Below, piece after piece: positions 11,766-23,900 of a stretch of DNA of 64,000 bases (position 1 is the stretch's first letter; each line of letters opens with the position of its first letter). The notes beneath the pieces are model-generated. The model ran no database searches and was not told the origin of the DNA. It saw only the letters and a list, made by a program, of their open reading frames with translations. The position numbers and the translations under genes are program-made. Source of the DNA: Clavelina lepadiformis (taxonomy: Eukaryota; Chordata; Ascidiacea; Aplousobranchia; Clavelinidae); the NCBI RefSeq assembly GCF_947623445.1, contig NC_135243.1, forward strand, positions 17,120,479-17,184,478. Reading direction: 5' to 3'.

Positions 11766-12238
11766 TTATTCTTCTCAAAATCCTCCTCGACCTCCAAACG
11801 TTCCTATATCGCCCGCCACAAGACGCCAAACTGACGAACTCAACCAGCCAGCAGACAGACGACAATCTTCTGGCCGCCGCCCAGTCACATGATTTGCTGC
11901 TTGATGGTTATTGGACCGTGACAGTGGAGATATTTTGTGTCTATCCCGTGGAGGCCATTTCTTGCATTTTTCAGCTTTTTGCTATCAAACTGGGAAATAC
12001 CCTAAAACGATCGCTTTCATTAGTACTCACAACAAATGTAGTAACAGCAGCAGCAGCACAGTTGACTTGAAGAAACTTTCACAAGATAAATCGGGGATTT
12101 ATCCATTTTATCAAACCATTCCTGCTGTCACACAGGGCCGACAGTCAATTTCTCATTTTACCCGTGACGCAGGTGTACAACATTTATCCCATAGACATTA
12201 ATCGATCGTTTGACATCGATCAATCCATCCGCCCATCG

Positions 12239-12295
12239 TCTTCTTTTTTTTTTTTTTTTTTTTCCCCTCCTTCTCCTCCTCTTCTTCTTTTCCTC
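12239..12295. repeat. homopyrimidine tract in each unit (subtype 2 example)
   Basis: A 57-bp pure C/T tract, equivalent to the subtype 1 tract but with TTC before the T-run and a CCCCTCCTTCTCC core. It recurs in every 786-bp unit. Confidence 0.95.
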
Positions 12296-12339
12296 AGACT
12301 ACTTTAATACAAACAAGAGTATCCCACCAGGGTGGGAGA

Positions 12340-12526
12340 TGGGCCGAAGCAGCAGGTACTGCAATAGCTGCACAACCCTCAAACGAGCAGGCGCAAGCGC
12401 CTAGCGTCGTTCACCGTTCAAAAATCCGTTTAATCGAAGAGCAGTTCAATGAACTGCGTCCCAGGGATTAAACTGAGAAGAACAGATACTACACTTGATC
12501 TTAGCTCTTGAGAGCCGAGAAGCGAT
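12340..12526 (-). ncRNA. U2: U2 snRNA, copy 16 (first of subtype 2)
   Basis: The U2 sequence is the same as copy 1, while position -8 is T instead of G and the downstream flank is of the 786-bp type. This copy shows that subtypes differ only outside the RNA. Confidence 0.97.
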
Positions 12527-13125
12527 ACCTCTAAATCTTCCCGGACTCTTTTTATTCTTCTCAAAATCCTCCTCGACCTCCAAACGTTCCTATATCGCCC
12601 GCCACAAGACGCCAAACTGACGAACTCAACCAGCCAGCAGACAGACGACAATCTTCTGGCCGCCGCCCAGTCACATGATTTGCTGCTTGATGGTTATTGG
12701 ACCGTGACAGTGGAGATATTTTGTGTCTATCCCGTGGAGGCCATTTCTTGCATTTTTCAGCTTTTTGCTATCAAACTGGGAAATACCCTAAAACGATCGC
12801 TTTCATTAGTACTCACAACAAATGTAGTAACAGCAGCAGCAGCACAGTTGACTTGAAGAAACTTTCACAAGATAAATCGGGGATTTATCCATTTTATCAA
12901 ACCATTCCTGCTGTCACACAGGGCCGACAGTCAATTTCTCATTTTACCCGTGACGCAGGTGTACAACATTTATCCCATAGACATTAATCGATCGTTTGAC
13001 ATCGATCAATCCATCCGCCCATCGTCTTCTTTTTTTTTTTTTTTTTTTTCCCCTCCTTCTCCTCCTCTTCTTCTTTTCCTCAGACTACTTTAATACAAAC
13101 AAGAGTATCCCACCAGGGTGGGAGA

Positions 13126-13312
13126 TGGGCCGAAGCAGCAGGTACTGCAATAGCTGCACAACCCTCAAACGAGCAGGCGCAAGCGCCTAGCGTCGTTCAC
13201 CGTTCAAAAATCCGTTTAATCGAAGAGCAGTTCAATGAACTGCGTCCCAGGGATTAAACTGAGAAGAACAGATACTACACTTGATCTTAGCTCTTGAGAG
13301 CCGAGAAGCGAT
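13126..13312 (-). ncRNA. U2: U2 snRNA, copy 17
   Basis: Intact; subtype 2 unit, 786 bp from copy 16. Confidence 0.96.
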
Positions 13313-13911
13313 ACCTCTAAATCTTCCCGGACTCTTTTTATTCTTCTCAAAATCCTCCTCGACCTCCAAACGTTCCTATATCGCCCGCCACAAGACGCCA
13401 AACTGACGAACTCAACCAGCCAGCAGACAGACGACAATCTTCTGGCCGCCGCCCAGTCACATGATTTGCTGCTTGATGGTTATTGGACCGTGACAGTGGA
13501 GATATTTTGTGTCTATCCCGTGGAGGCCATTTCTTGCATTTTTCAGCTTTTTGCTATCAAACTGGGAAATACCCTAAAACGATCGCTTTCATTAGTACTC
13601 ACAACAAATGTAGTAACAGCAGCAGCAGCACAGTTGACTTGAAGAAACTTTCACAAGATAAATCGGGGATTTATCCATTTTATCAAACCATTCCTGCTGT
13701 CACACAGGGCCGACAGTCAATTTCTCATTTTACCCGTGACGCAGGTGTACAACATTTATCCCATAGACATTAATCGATCGTTTGACATCGATCAATCCAT
13801 CCGCCCATCGTCTTCTTTTTTTTTTTTTTTTTTTTCCCCTCCTTCTCCTCCTCTTCTTCTTTTCCTCAGACTACTTTAATACAAACAAGAGTATCCCACC
13901 AGGGTGGGAGA

Positions 13912-14098
13912 TGGGCCGAAGCAGCAGGTACTGCAATAGCTGCACAACCCTCAAACGAGCAGGCGCAAGCGCCTAGCGTCGTTCACCGTTCAAAAATCCG
14001 TTTAATCGAAGAGCAGTTCAATGAACTGCGTCCCAGGGATTAAACTGAGAAGAACAGATACTACACTTGATCTTAGCTCTTGAGAGCCGAGAAGCGAT
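13912..14098 (-). ncRNA. U2: U2 snRNA, copy 18
   Basis: Intact; subtype 2 unit. Confidence 0.96.
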
Positions 14099-14697
14099 AC
14101 CTCTAAATCTTCCCGGACTCTTTTTATTCTTCTCAAAATCCTCCTCGACCTCCAAACGTTCCTATATCGCCCGCCACAAGACGCCAAACTGACGAACTCA
14201 ACCAGCCAGCAGACAGACGACAATCTTCTGGCCGCCGCCCAGTCACATGATTTGCTGCTTGATGGTTATTGGACCGTGACAGTGGAGATATTTTGTGTCT
14301 ATCCCGTGGAGGCCATTTCTTGCATTTTTCAGCTTTTTGCTATCAAACTGGGAAATACCCTAAAACGATCGCTTTCATTAGTACTCACAACAAATGTAGT
14401 AACAGCAGCAGCAGCACAGTTGACTTGAAGAAACTTTCACAAGATAAATCGGGGATTTATCCATTTTATCAAACCATTCCTGCTGTCACACAGGGCCGAC
14501 AGTCAATTTCTCATTTTACCCGTGACGCAGGTGTACAACATTTATCCCATAGACATTAATCGATCGTTTGACATCGATCAATCCATCCGCCCATCGTCTT
14601 CTTTTTTTTTTTTTTTTTTTTCCCCTCCTTCTCCTCCTCTTCTTCTTTTCCTCAGACTACTTTAATACAAACAAGAGTATCCCACCAGGGTGGGAGA

Positions 14698-14884
14698 TGG
14701 GCCGAAGCAGCAGGTACTGCAATAGCTGCACAACCCTCAAACGAGCAGGCGCAAGCGCCTAGCGTCGTTCACCGTTCAAAAATCCGTTTAATCGAAGAGC
14801 AGTTCAATGAACTGCGTCCCAGGGATTAAACTGAGAAGAACAGATACTACACTTGATCTTAGCTCTTGAGAGCCGAGAAGCGAT
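14698..14884 (-). ncRNA. U2: U2 snRNA, copy 19
   Basis: Intact; subtype 2 unit. Confidence 0.96.
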
Positions 14885-15483
14885 ACCTCTAAATCTTCCC
14901 GGACTCTTTTTATTCTTCTCAAAATCCTCCTCGACCTCCAAACGTTCCTATATCGCCCGCCACAAGACGCCAAACTGACGAACTCAACCAGCCAGCAGAC
15001 AGACGACAATCTTCTGGCCGCCGCCCAGTCACATGATTTGCTGCTTGATGGTTATTGGACCGTGACAGTGGAGATATTTTGTGTCTATCCCGTGGAGGCC
15101 ATTTCTTGCATTTTTCAGCTTTTTGCTATCAAACTGGGAAATACCCTAAAACGATCGCTTTCATTAGTACTCACAACAAATGTAGTAACAGCAGCAGCAG
15201 CACAGTTGACTTGAAGAAACTTTCACAAGATAAATCGGGGATTTATCCATTTTATCAAACCATTCCTGCTGTCACACAGGGCCGACAGTCAATTTCTCAT
15301 TTTACCCGTGACGCAGGTGTACAACATTTATCCCATAGACATTAATCGATCGTTTGACATCGATCAATCCATCCGCCCATCGTCTTCTTTTTTTTTTTTT
15401 TTTTTTTCCCCTCCTTCTCCTCCTCTTCTTCTTTTCCTCAGACTACTTTAATACAAACAAGAGTATCCCACCAGGGTGGGAGA

Positions 15484-15670
15484 TGGGCCGAAGCAGCAGG
15501 TACTGCAATAGCTGCACAACCCTCAAACGAGCAGGCGCAAGCGCCTAGCGTCGTTCACCGTTCAAAAATCCGTTTAATCGAAGAGCAGTTCAATGAACTG
15601 CGTCCCAGGGATTAAACTGAGAAGAACAGATACTACACTTGATCTTAGCTCTTGAGAGCCGAGAAGCGAT
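15484..15670 (-). ncRNA. U2: U2 snRNA, copy 20
   Basis: Intact; subtype 2 unit. Confidence 0.96.
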
Positions 15671-16269
15671 ACCTCTAAATCTTCCCGGACTCTTTTTATT
15701 CTTCTCAAAATCCTCCTCGACCTCCAAACGTTCCTATATCGCCCGCCACAAGACGCCAAACTGACGAACTCAACCAGCCAGCAGACAGACGACAATCTTC
15801 TGGCCGCCGCCCAGTCACATGATTTGCTGCTTGATGGTTATTGGACCGTGACAGTGGAGATATTTTGTGTCTATCCCGTGGAGGCCATTTCTTGCATTTT
15901 TCAGCTTTTTGCTATCAAACTGGGAAATACCCTAAAACGATCGCTTTCATTAGTACTCACAACAAATGTAGTAACAGCAGCAGCAGCACAGTTGACTTGA
16001 AGAAACTTTCACAAGATAAATCGGGGATTTATCCATTTTATCAAACCATTCCTGCTGTCACACAGGGCCGACAGTCAATTTCTCATTTTACCCGTGACGC
16101 AGGTGTACAACATTTATCCCATAGACATTAATCGATCGTTTGACATCGATCAATCCATCCGCCCATCGTCTTCTTTTTTTTTTTTTTTTTTTTCCCCTCC
16201 TTCTCCTCCTCTTCTTCTTTTCCTCAGACTACTTTAATACAAACAAGAGTATCCCACCAGGGTGGGAGA

Positions 16270-16456
16270 TGGGCCGAAGCAGCAGGTACTGCAATAGCTG
16301 CACAACCCTCAAACGAGCAGGCGCAAGCGCCTAGCGTCGTTCACCGTTCAAAAATCCGTTTAATCGAAGAGCAGTTCAATGAACTGCGTCCCAGGGATTA
16401 AACTGAGAAGAACAGATACTACACTTGATCTTAGCTCTTGAGAGCCGAGAAGCGAT
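16270..16456 (-). ncRNA. U2: U2 snRNA, copy 21
   Basis: Intact; subtype 2 unit. Confidence 0.96.
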
Positions 16457-17055
16457 ACCTCTAAATCTTCCCGGACTCTTTTTATTCTTCTCAAAATCCT
16501 CCTCGACCTCCAAACGTTCCTATATCGCCCGCCACAAGACGCCAAACTGACGAACTCAACCAGCCAGCAGACAGACGACAATCTTCTGGCCGCCGCCCAG
16601 TCACATGATTTGCTGCTTGATGGTTATTGGACCGTGACAGTGGAGATATTTTGTGTCTATCCCGTGGAGGCCATTTCTTGCATTTTTCAGCTTTTTGCTA
16701 TCAAACTGGGAAATACCCTAAAACGATCGCTTTCATTAGTACTCACAACAAATGTAGTAACAGCAGCAGCAGCACAGTTGACTTGAAGAAACTTTCACAA
16801 GATAAATCGGGGATTTATCCATTTTATCAAACCATTCCTGCTGTCACACAGGGCCGACAGTCAATTTCTCATTTTACCCGTGACGCAGGTGTACAACATT
16901 TATCCCATAGACATTAATCGATCGTTTGACATCGATCAATCCATCCGCCCATCGTCTTCTTTTTTTTTTTTTTTTTTTTCCCCTCCTTCTCCTCCTCTTC
17001 TTCTTTTCCTCAGACTACTTTAATACAAACAAGAGTATCCCACCAGGGTGGGAGA

Positions 17056-17242
17056 TGGGCCGAAGCAGCAGGTACTGCAATAGCTGCACAACCCTCAAAC
17101 GAGCAGGCGCAAGCGCCTAGCGTCGTTCACCGTTCAAAAATCCGTTTAATCGAAGAGCAGTTCAATGAACTGCGTCCCAGGGATTAAACTGAGAAGAACA
17201 GATACTACACTTGATCTTAGCTCTTGAGAGCCGAGAAGCGAT
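17056..17242 (-). ncRNA. U2: U2 snRNA, copy 22
   Basis: Intact; subtype 2 unit. Confidence 0.96.
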
Positions 17243-17841
17243 ACCTCTAAATCTTCCCGGACTCTTTTTATTCTTCTCAAAATCCTCCTCGACCTCCAAA
17301 CGTTCCTATATCGCCCGCCACAAGACGCCAAACTGACGAACTCAACCAGCCAGCAGACAGACGACAATCTTCTGGCCGCCGCCCAGTCACATGATTTGCT
17401 GCTTGATGGTTATTGGACCGTGACAGTGGAGATATTTTGTGTCTATCCCGTGGAGGCCATTTCTTGCATTTTTCAGCTTTTTGCTATCAAACTGGGAAAT
17501 ACCCTAAAACGATCGCTTTCATTAGTACTCACAACAAATGTAGTAACAGCAGCAGCAGCACAGTTGACTTGAAGAAACTTTCACAAGATAAATCGGGGAT
17601 TTATCCATTTTATCAAACCATTCCTGCTGTCACACAGGGCCGACAGTCAATTTCTCATTTTACCCGTGACGCAGGTGTACAACATTTATCCCATAGACAT
17701 TAATCGATCGTTTGACATCGATCAATCCATCCGCCCATCGTCTTCTTTTTTTTTTTTTTTTTTTTCCCCTCCTTCTCCTCCTCTTCTTCTTTTCCTCAGA
17801 CTACTTTAATACAAACAAGAGTATCCCACCAGGGTGGGAGA

Positions 17842-18028
17842 TGGGCCGAAGCAGCAGGTACTGCAATAGCTGCACAACCCTCAAACGAGCAGGCGCAAGC
17901 GCCTAGCGTCGTTCACCGTTCAAAAATCCGTTTAATCGAAGAGCAGTTCAATGAACTGCGTCCCAGGGATTAAACTGAGAAGAACAGATACTACACTTGA
18001 TCTTAGCTCTTGAGAGCCGAGAAGCGAT
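17842..18028 (-). ncRNA. U2: U2 snRNA, copy 23
   Basis: Intact; subtype 2 unit. Confidence 0.96.
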
Positions 18029-18627
18029 ACCTCTAAATCTTCCCGGACTCTTTTTATTCTTCTCAAAATCCTCCTCGACCTCCAAACGTTCCTATATCGC
18101 CCGCCACAAGACGCCAAACTGACGAACTCAACCAGCCAGCAGACAGACGACAATCTTCTGGCCGCCGCCCAGTCACATGATTTGCTGCTTGATGGTTATT
18201 GGACCGTGACAGTGGAGATATTTTGTGTCTATCCCGTGGAGGCCATTTCTTGCATTTTTCAGCTTTTTGCTATCAAACTGGGAAATACCCTAAAACGATC
18301 GCTTTCATTAGTACTCACAACAAATGTAGTAACAGCAGCAGCAGCACAGTTGACTTGAAGAAACTTTCACAAGATAAATCGGGGATTTATCCATTTTATC
18401 AAACCATTCCTGCTGTCACACAGGGCCGACAGTCAATTTCTCATTTTACCCGTGACGCAGGTGTACAACATTTATCCCATAGACATTAATCGATCGTTTG
18501 ACATCGATCAATCCATCCGCCCATCGTCTTCTTTTTTTTTTTTTTTTTTTTCCCCTCCTTCTCCTCCTCTTCTTCTTTTCCTCAGACTACTTTAATACAA
18601 ACAAGAGTATCCCACCAGGGTGGGAGA

Positions 18628-18814
18628 TGGGCCGAAGCAGCAGGTACTGCAATAGCTGCACAACCCTCAAACGAGCAGGCGCAAGCGCCTAGCGTCGTTC
18701 ACCGTTCAAAAATCCGTTTAATCGAAGAGCAGTTCAATGAACTGCGTCCCAGGGATTAAACTGAGAAGAACAGATACTACACTTGATCTTAGCTCTTGAG
18801 AGCCGAGAAGCGAT
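18628..18814 (-). ncRNA. U2: U2 snRNA, copy 24
   Basis: Intact; subtype 2 unit, the last before the LINE-split copy. Confidence 0.96.
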
Positions 18815-19413
18815 ACCTCTAAATCTTCCCGGACTCTTTTTATTCTTCTCAAAATCCTCCTCGACCTCCAAACGTTCCTATATCGCCCGCCACAAGACGC
18901 CAAACTGACGAACTCAACCAGCCAGCAGACAGACGACAATCTTCTGGCCGCCGCCCAGTCACATGATTTGCTGCTTGATGGTTATTGGACCGTGACAGTG
19001 GAGATATTTTGTGTCTATCCCGTGGAGGCCATTTCTTGCATTTTTCAGCTTTTTGCTATCAAACTGGGAAATACCCTAAAACGATCGCTTTCATTAGTAC
19101 TCACAACAAATGTAGTAACAGCAGCAGCAGCACAGTTGACTTGAAGAAACTTTCACAAGATAAATCGGGGATTTATCCATTTTATCAAACCATTCCTGCT
19201 GTCACACAGGGCCGACAGTCAATTTCTCATTTTACCCGTGACGCAGGTGTACAACATTTATCCCATAGACATTAATCGATCGTTTGACATCGATCAATCC
19301 ATCCGCCCATCGTCTTCTTTTTTTTTTTTTTTTTTTTCCCCTCCTTCTCCTCCTCTTCTTCTTTTCCTCAGACTACTTTAATACAAACAAGAGTATCCCA
19401 CCAGGGTGGGAGA

Positions 19414-19569
19414 TGGGCCGAAGCAGCAGGTACTGCAATAGCTGCACAACCCTCAAACGAGCAGGCGCAAGCGCCTAGCGTCGTTCACCGTTCAAAAATC
19501 CGTTTAATCGAAGAGCAGTTCAATGAACTGCGTCCCAGGGATTAAACTGAGAAGAACAGATACTACACT
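19414..19569 (-). pseudogene. U2: U2 copy 25, 3' part (nt 32-187), split by LINE
   Basis: This holds U2 nt 32-187 including the duplicated target. The 5' part lies 6.5 kb away at 26085-26128. The 3' part has lost its promoter to the insertion, so this locus cannot make normal U2 unless the LINE is removed from the transcript. Confidence 0.97.
19557..19569. repeat. LINE target site duplication, 3' side copy
   Basis: CAGATACTACACT on plus (AGTGTAGTATCTG on the U2 strand, nt 32-44). The matching copy is at 26085-26097. The boundary with the poly(A) is ambiguous by one base. Confidence 0.93.
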
Positions 19570-20989
19570 TTTTTTTTTTTTTCTTTTATTTCAACGATAT
19601 TAAAATTCCAAATAAGAAGAAAGAAATACAAGTAGTTTCGATCGATGATGTAGAACATATGTCCATGCGTTATAGTAATAATGGGGCAATCACATATTCG
19701 ATAATACAGTTTTATCCAATTGAATAATACAAAATCAGAATAGTTATTTTTAATTGTATGATATACACAGAAAATGTATGAATTAATAAGAGATCAGATT
19801 AGGGGAATTTCAAAAAAGCCGGTACAATTTTGAGAATCCAGTTTCCACAGAAAATAAAATGTATACATATGAGTAATACATATAAAGGTGAGTAAAATTC
19901 GAAATTTATCAATTTTCAAGTAAGGTTGGGACAGTGGGGAGTTAATTTATCGATAAGTTTCGTTTTAAAGAAATAAAACGCAATAAAATTGGACAAAGTT
20001 ATTTCGAATTATATGAATTTTCCAAGAGTTTATGAAGTATGTCAAAATAGCCGGTACAGTAGTTTTAGGCAGGTTAGCATATATATATATATATATTGAC
20101 ACATACAATTATGAATAAAAAACAGATATTTTAGTAGTTTACCACGGTGGGGTTAAATGTTTCATGTTAATGAACATGTTTGATAAGATAAAACAAATTT
20201 TTTGACCAGTTTTTCCCAGGATGTAGGTTGTGGTAGAGGATTATGATATTGGTGTAGGCCAAGCATAGTGATGTTTCACACATACAATTTGGATTAAAAA
20301 AAACAGATATATGAGTAGTTTACCATGATGGGGTTGCATGTTTCATGTTCAAGAACATGTTTGATAAGATGAACAGGAGTTGTTGACCAGTTTTTTCCAG
20401 GTAATAGGTTGTGGTAGATGATTTTGATATTGATGGATTTCAAGCGTGGTGTTGTTTCAGCAAAGTGGATAAAAACATCAATGGAGATGGATATTTTCAT
20501 CATGGATTATTTCAGGATATGCAGAGCAATGTTGAATTGTTGTAAAATCCATAAAGATGATTGAGAAGTTGTTGAACAGGATGATTTCCAGGTTTCAGGT
20601 ATTGACAATAAGTATTGTATAAATTTAAGTTTCATCATTTTGATGAAGGTAGAAATAAAAAAACAGGGGTTATGTAGTTATGGTACATAATTGAGTATAT
20701 AGGGTGCATTGTTAATAAGGTAGGATATATAGTAACATAAACTGATATAAAAACAGATGATAAATCATTAAAGTTAGTGTAGAGATAAGGTATCGTAACA
20801 CAAAAACATGGCGATATGTGTGGGTCGTTACAAGTAAAGTGAGAAACAGATTAAATTTGGTGAGCCGGTGAGTGACATAGTAACAGTTAAGCTATATTAG
20901 AAACATTCATAGTAGTTAAGGTTAAATGGATGAGAAAAATTAAAAAACAATAGTACAATCTTCTGGTGTAGACTTGTGGCTTCATCTTT
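19570..20989 (-). other. LINE 3' UTR and poly(A) tail
   Basis: A 1,420-bp AT-rich 3' UTR without coding potential. It ends TAATATCGTTGAAATAAAAG (19583-19602) and 13 A; the AATAAA inside that end is a likely polyadenylation signal. It contains an (AT)n run at about 20078-20096 and a tandem duplication of about 180 bp. A GCCGGTACA motif occurs twice (near 19818 and 20050). Confidence 0.85.
20100..20460 (-). repeat. about 180-bp tandem duplication in LINE 3' UTR
   Basis: Two diverged copies start at 20100 and 20279 (CACATACAATT). Shared landmarks in order are AACAGATAT, GTAGTTTACCA, GGGGTT, TGTTTCATGTT, GAACATGTTTGATAAGAT, TTGACCAGTTTT and GGTTGTGGTAGA. Copies differ by scattered substitutions and small indels. 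Confidence 0.85.
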
Positions 20990-23900
20990 TCATTCGTAGA
21001 TCATTTTGAATTTTGTTCTGGTTTTCCAAAGGATGTTATTGATAGTGAGGGTTTTGTCTGTGCAGTAGGAGTTTTTTTCATCAAGTGATTCTTTGTATGA
21101 GATAAGATTTGACTTAAAGATGTTGAGATATTGTAGAATTTTGACTTTTTCAGCAGTTGGTCGTTGGAATTTGTTGTAAAATAATAACTCTCTGTCAAAG
21201 GTGATATTCGTCGAGAACCAATGTAGAATGTCGGATTTAATTTGCCTGAGGATTTCTTGAATTATTGGACAGTCCAGTATTAGGTGGTTAATGTCGTCAT
21301 GAATTGATTTACAGAATTTGCAGTTGGTTATTCTAATCTGTTGTTGGGGGGTAGTGAAGAGTCTTTGTTTTTTATAAAAGGAGCCCCATAGGAAGCCTTG
21401 ATGGGCAATCAAATAAGAATGACTTCTTATTTTGAGAGAGGGTGACCATCCAGTCATATTTTTTAAAGTGGTGAGATTCCAAGAAATCATCTGTTGTTTG
21501 TGATTGTGGATAAGTGACGGAGTAGAGTGTTTGTTTAGATATAGACGGTATAGGCTCCCTTGAGTTTGTTCTGCCAGAAGAAAATCCTTGTTGTTGATGC
21601 TGAGTAGGTCATAAATTTTCAGAGTCTTTTCCCAGGTGCGATTTGGGGTGGGCCGGTATCTAATTGAATTTGAGTACAGGTTTGGTGCTATTTTCATTAA
21701 TTTTGTTCCAATGTTGTATTTGGCCCAACATGCGAAGAAACTATTTTCGGTGTTTTCCAATAATATTCTTTTCATTTTATAGAGAAAAGTGGAGTGTATT
21801 CGGGATGTAACATGGAGAATTTGGAGACCTCCTTCATTGAAGGGGGCGATGAGTTTTTTTCTTGCCAAGGGTTCCAATTTTCTGGGATACCAGAGAAACT
21901 TGAAGATGAGGTTGGTGAGTTGGTTGCAAATTTTTATTGGCGGTAGGAAAAGGGTCGCGGTTCTGATAATGTGGGGTAGAAACAGGGCGTTTATTAAATA
22001 CTTTCTTCCCAGAATGGACAAACGTCTCATTTTGTGCAGATTGTTGAGTTTTTTTATTGTAAGTAGTGCTTTTTCCCAGTTTACGGTAGCATCGTCATCG
22101 GAGTGTGAGAAAGTCGTTCCAAGTATTTTCATGTTAGTGGTGATCGGGATATTGGGAAAATGCTGATTTATCTGGTTTTGTAGAAGAGGAGTTGAGACGA
22201 AAAATGCAGATTTAGCTTCATTTAATTTGAGTCCGGAAAATTTGCTGAATTCATTTATGATTAGGAGAGCGTTGGATATGGTTGGTATGTCCTTAGCCAG
22301 GAGAATGGTGTCGTCGGCGTACTGCTGCAGACTGAGGGAAGTAGATCTGATATTCGGGCAATTGAGGTGAGAGCTATTTGAGATTTTGTGTGCTAAAACG
22401 TTTGTTACTATGGTAAAAATAAGCATACTCAGGGGGCATCCCTGTCGGACGCCGCAGGAGATTGGTATCTCTTGAGAAAGGCCTTGAGTAGTTTGGATGA
22501 AAGCAAGCGGCTGGTCATAAATTATTTTAATCCAGTTGACTATGGTGCTAGGTAAATTCAATTTATTGAGAAGTCGAATAATAAAGTTGTGATTCACTTT
22601 ATCGAAGGCTTTGGTGAAATCTAGTTTTAAAATTGCCAGTCCGTCTTGATTGTCATTTTCTTGTTGCAGGGCCGCCTGGATGTTGAGAAGGATGGTTTCC
22701 AGGGATCTGCCAGGAATTCCGCATTGCTGAGAGGAGGAAATGAGGTGGGTGACGATTGGTGTTATTCTATTTTTGAGAATGATGCTGAGGATTTTATAGT
22801 CCATATTTAAGATCGAAATAGGTCTCCAATTTTTAATTAAAAGGTTATTGCCTGATTTTGGGATAAGTCTAATGAATGCAGATCTCTGAGAGTGGGTGAG
22901 CTGGGATTGGAAATAACAATTGTTGAAGATTTCTTGGAGCAGTGGCGAAAGCAGGTGTGAGAATCTCTGATAAAAACTGGCTGTGAGACCGTCCAGACCA
23001 GGTGCGGAATGTTTATTAAGTTGTTGTATAGCTGCTTTTATTTCAGCTATGTCGATGAAGGGCGAGAGATCATTGTGAGGATTGGATTCAATTGAGGGAA
23101 GGTTGTTCAGGTATTGAGAAAGTTCTTCATCTGTTTTACTTATTTCGGTGGGTTCGGTTTTCCAGAGTTGGGAATAGAATTGGTGAATGGTTTGCTGAAT
23201 GGTGATGGGGTTATTTGTTATTGTGCTGTCATTTTCTTCATCCAGCTGCAATTTGTTTATGTTGAGTTTTTTTTGGTGTTTACCTTCGAATACTTTAAAT
23301 ATTCTTGAAGGATCTTCTTTGTCCGTGACTGTTTTCATTCTTGATCGTATTCTTTCACCTTGTTGCTGTTGCTCTTGAATGTTTTGAATTTTCTTTTTTA
23401 AACTTAGAATTTCCAGATTTTTGTCCGGGGTGAGGTGTTCATTGAGTGATTCTAATTGGTACTGATAGTTTTTTAATAGATTTTGGGTTTTGCGCTTTTT
23501 CTTACTTGCTAAAAGAATAATAGATCTTCTGAGGCTTGTTTTGAATAGTTCCCACCATTTTAGTGGATCGAGAGAGCGGAGGGGCTTTTTGGCGAGGCTT
23601 CGTATAGTATCGTCAATTTGATTGCCAAATTGTGTGTCTTGAAGAAGGGAGTCGTTGAGTTTCCAGTATGTCCTGCCGTGCTGATGATCGGGTCGTGGAA
23701 GAGTTGTCTGAAGAGATATTAAATTGCCGAATGAATGGTCGGAGAAGTGTGCAGTTGAAATGTAAGTGGATTTTGTTATTTTGGCTGTCAGGGCACTGTT
23801 GGAGTATATTCTATCAATTCTTGTACTGGCTTTAGCTGTGATGTAAGAGAAGCTTCTTTGGTTTGGATGCAGATAGCGGAAGGCGTCGTTAAGGTCAAAC

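Noticed and set aside
11431-11865. Open frames that continue across the N runs
   Set aside because: They are produced by translating N as any residue and have no sequence support.
21789-22166. Open frames antisense to the LINE ORF2 and ORF1 (for example 125 and 131 residues)
   Set aside because: They are shadows of the recognised LINE coding frames and have no recognisable domain.
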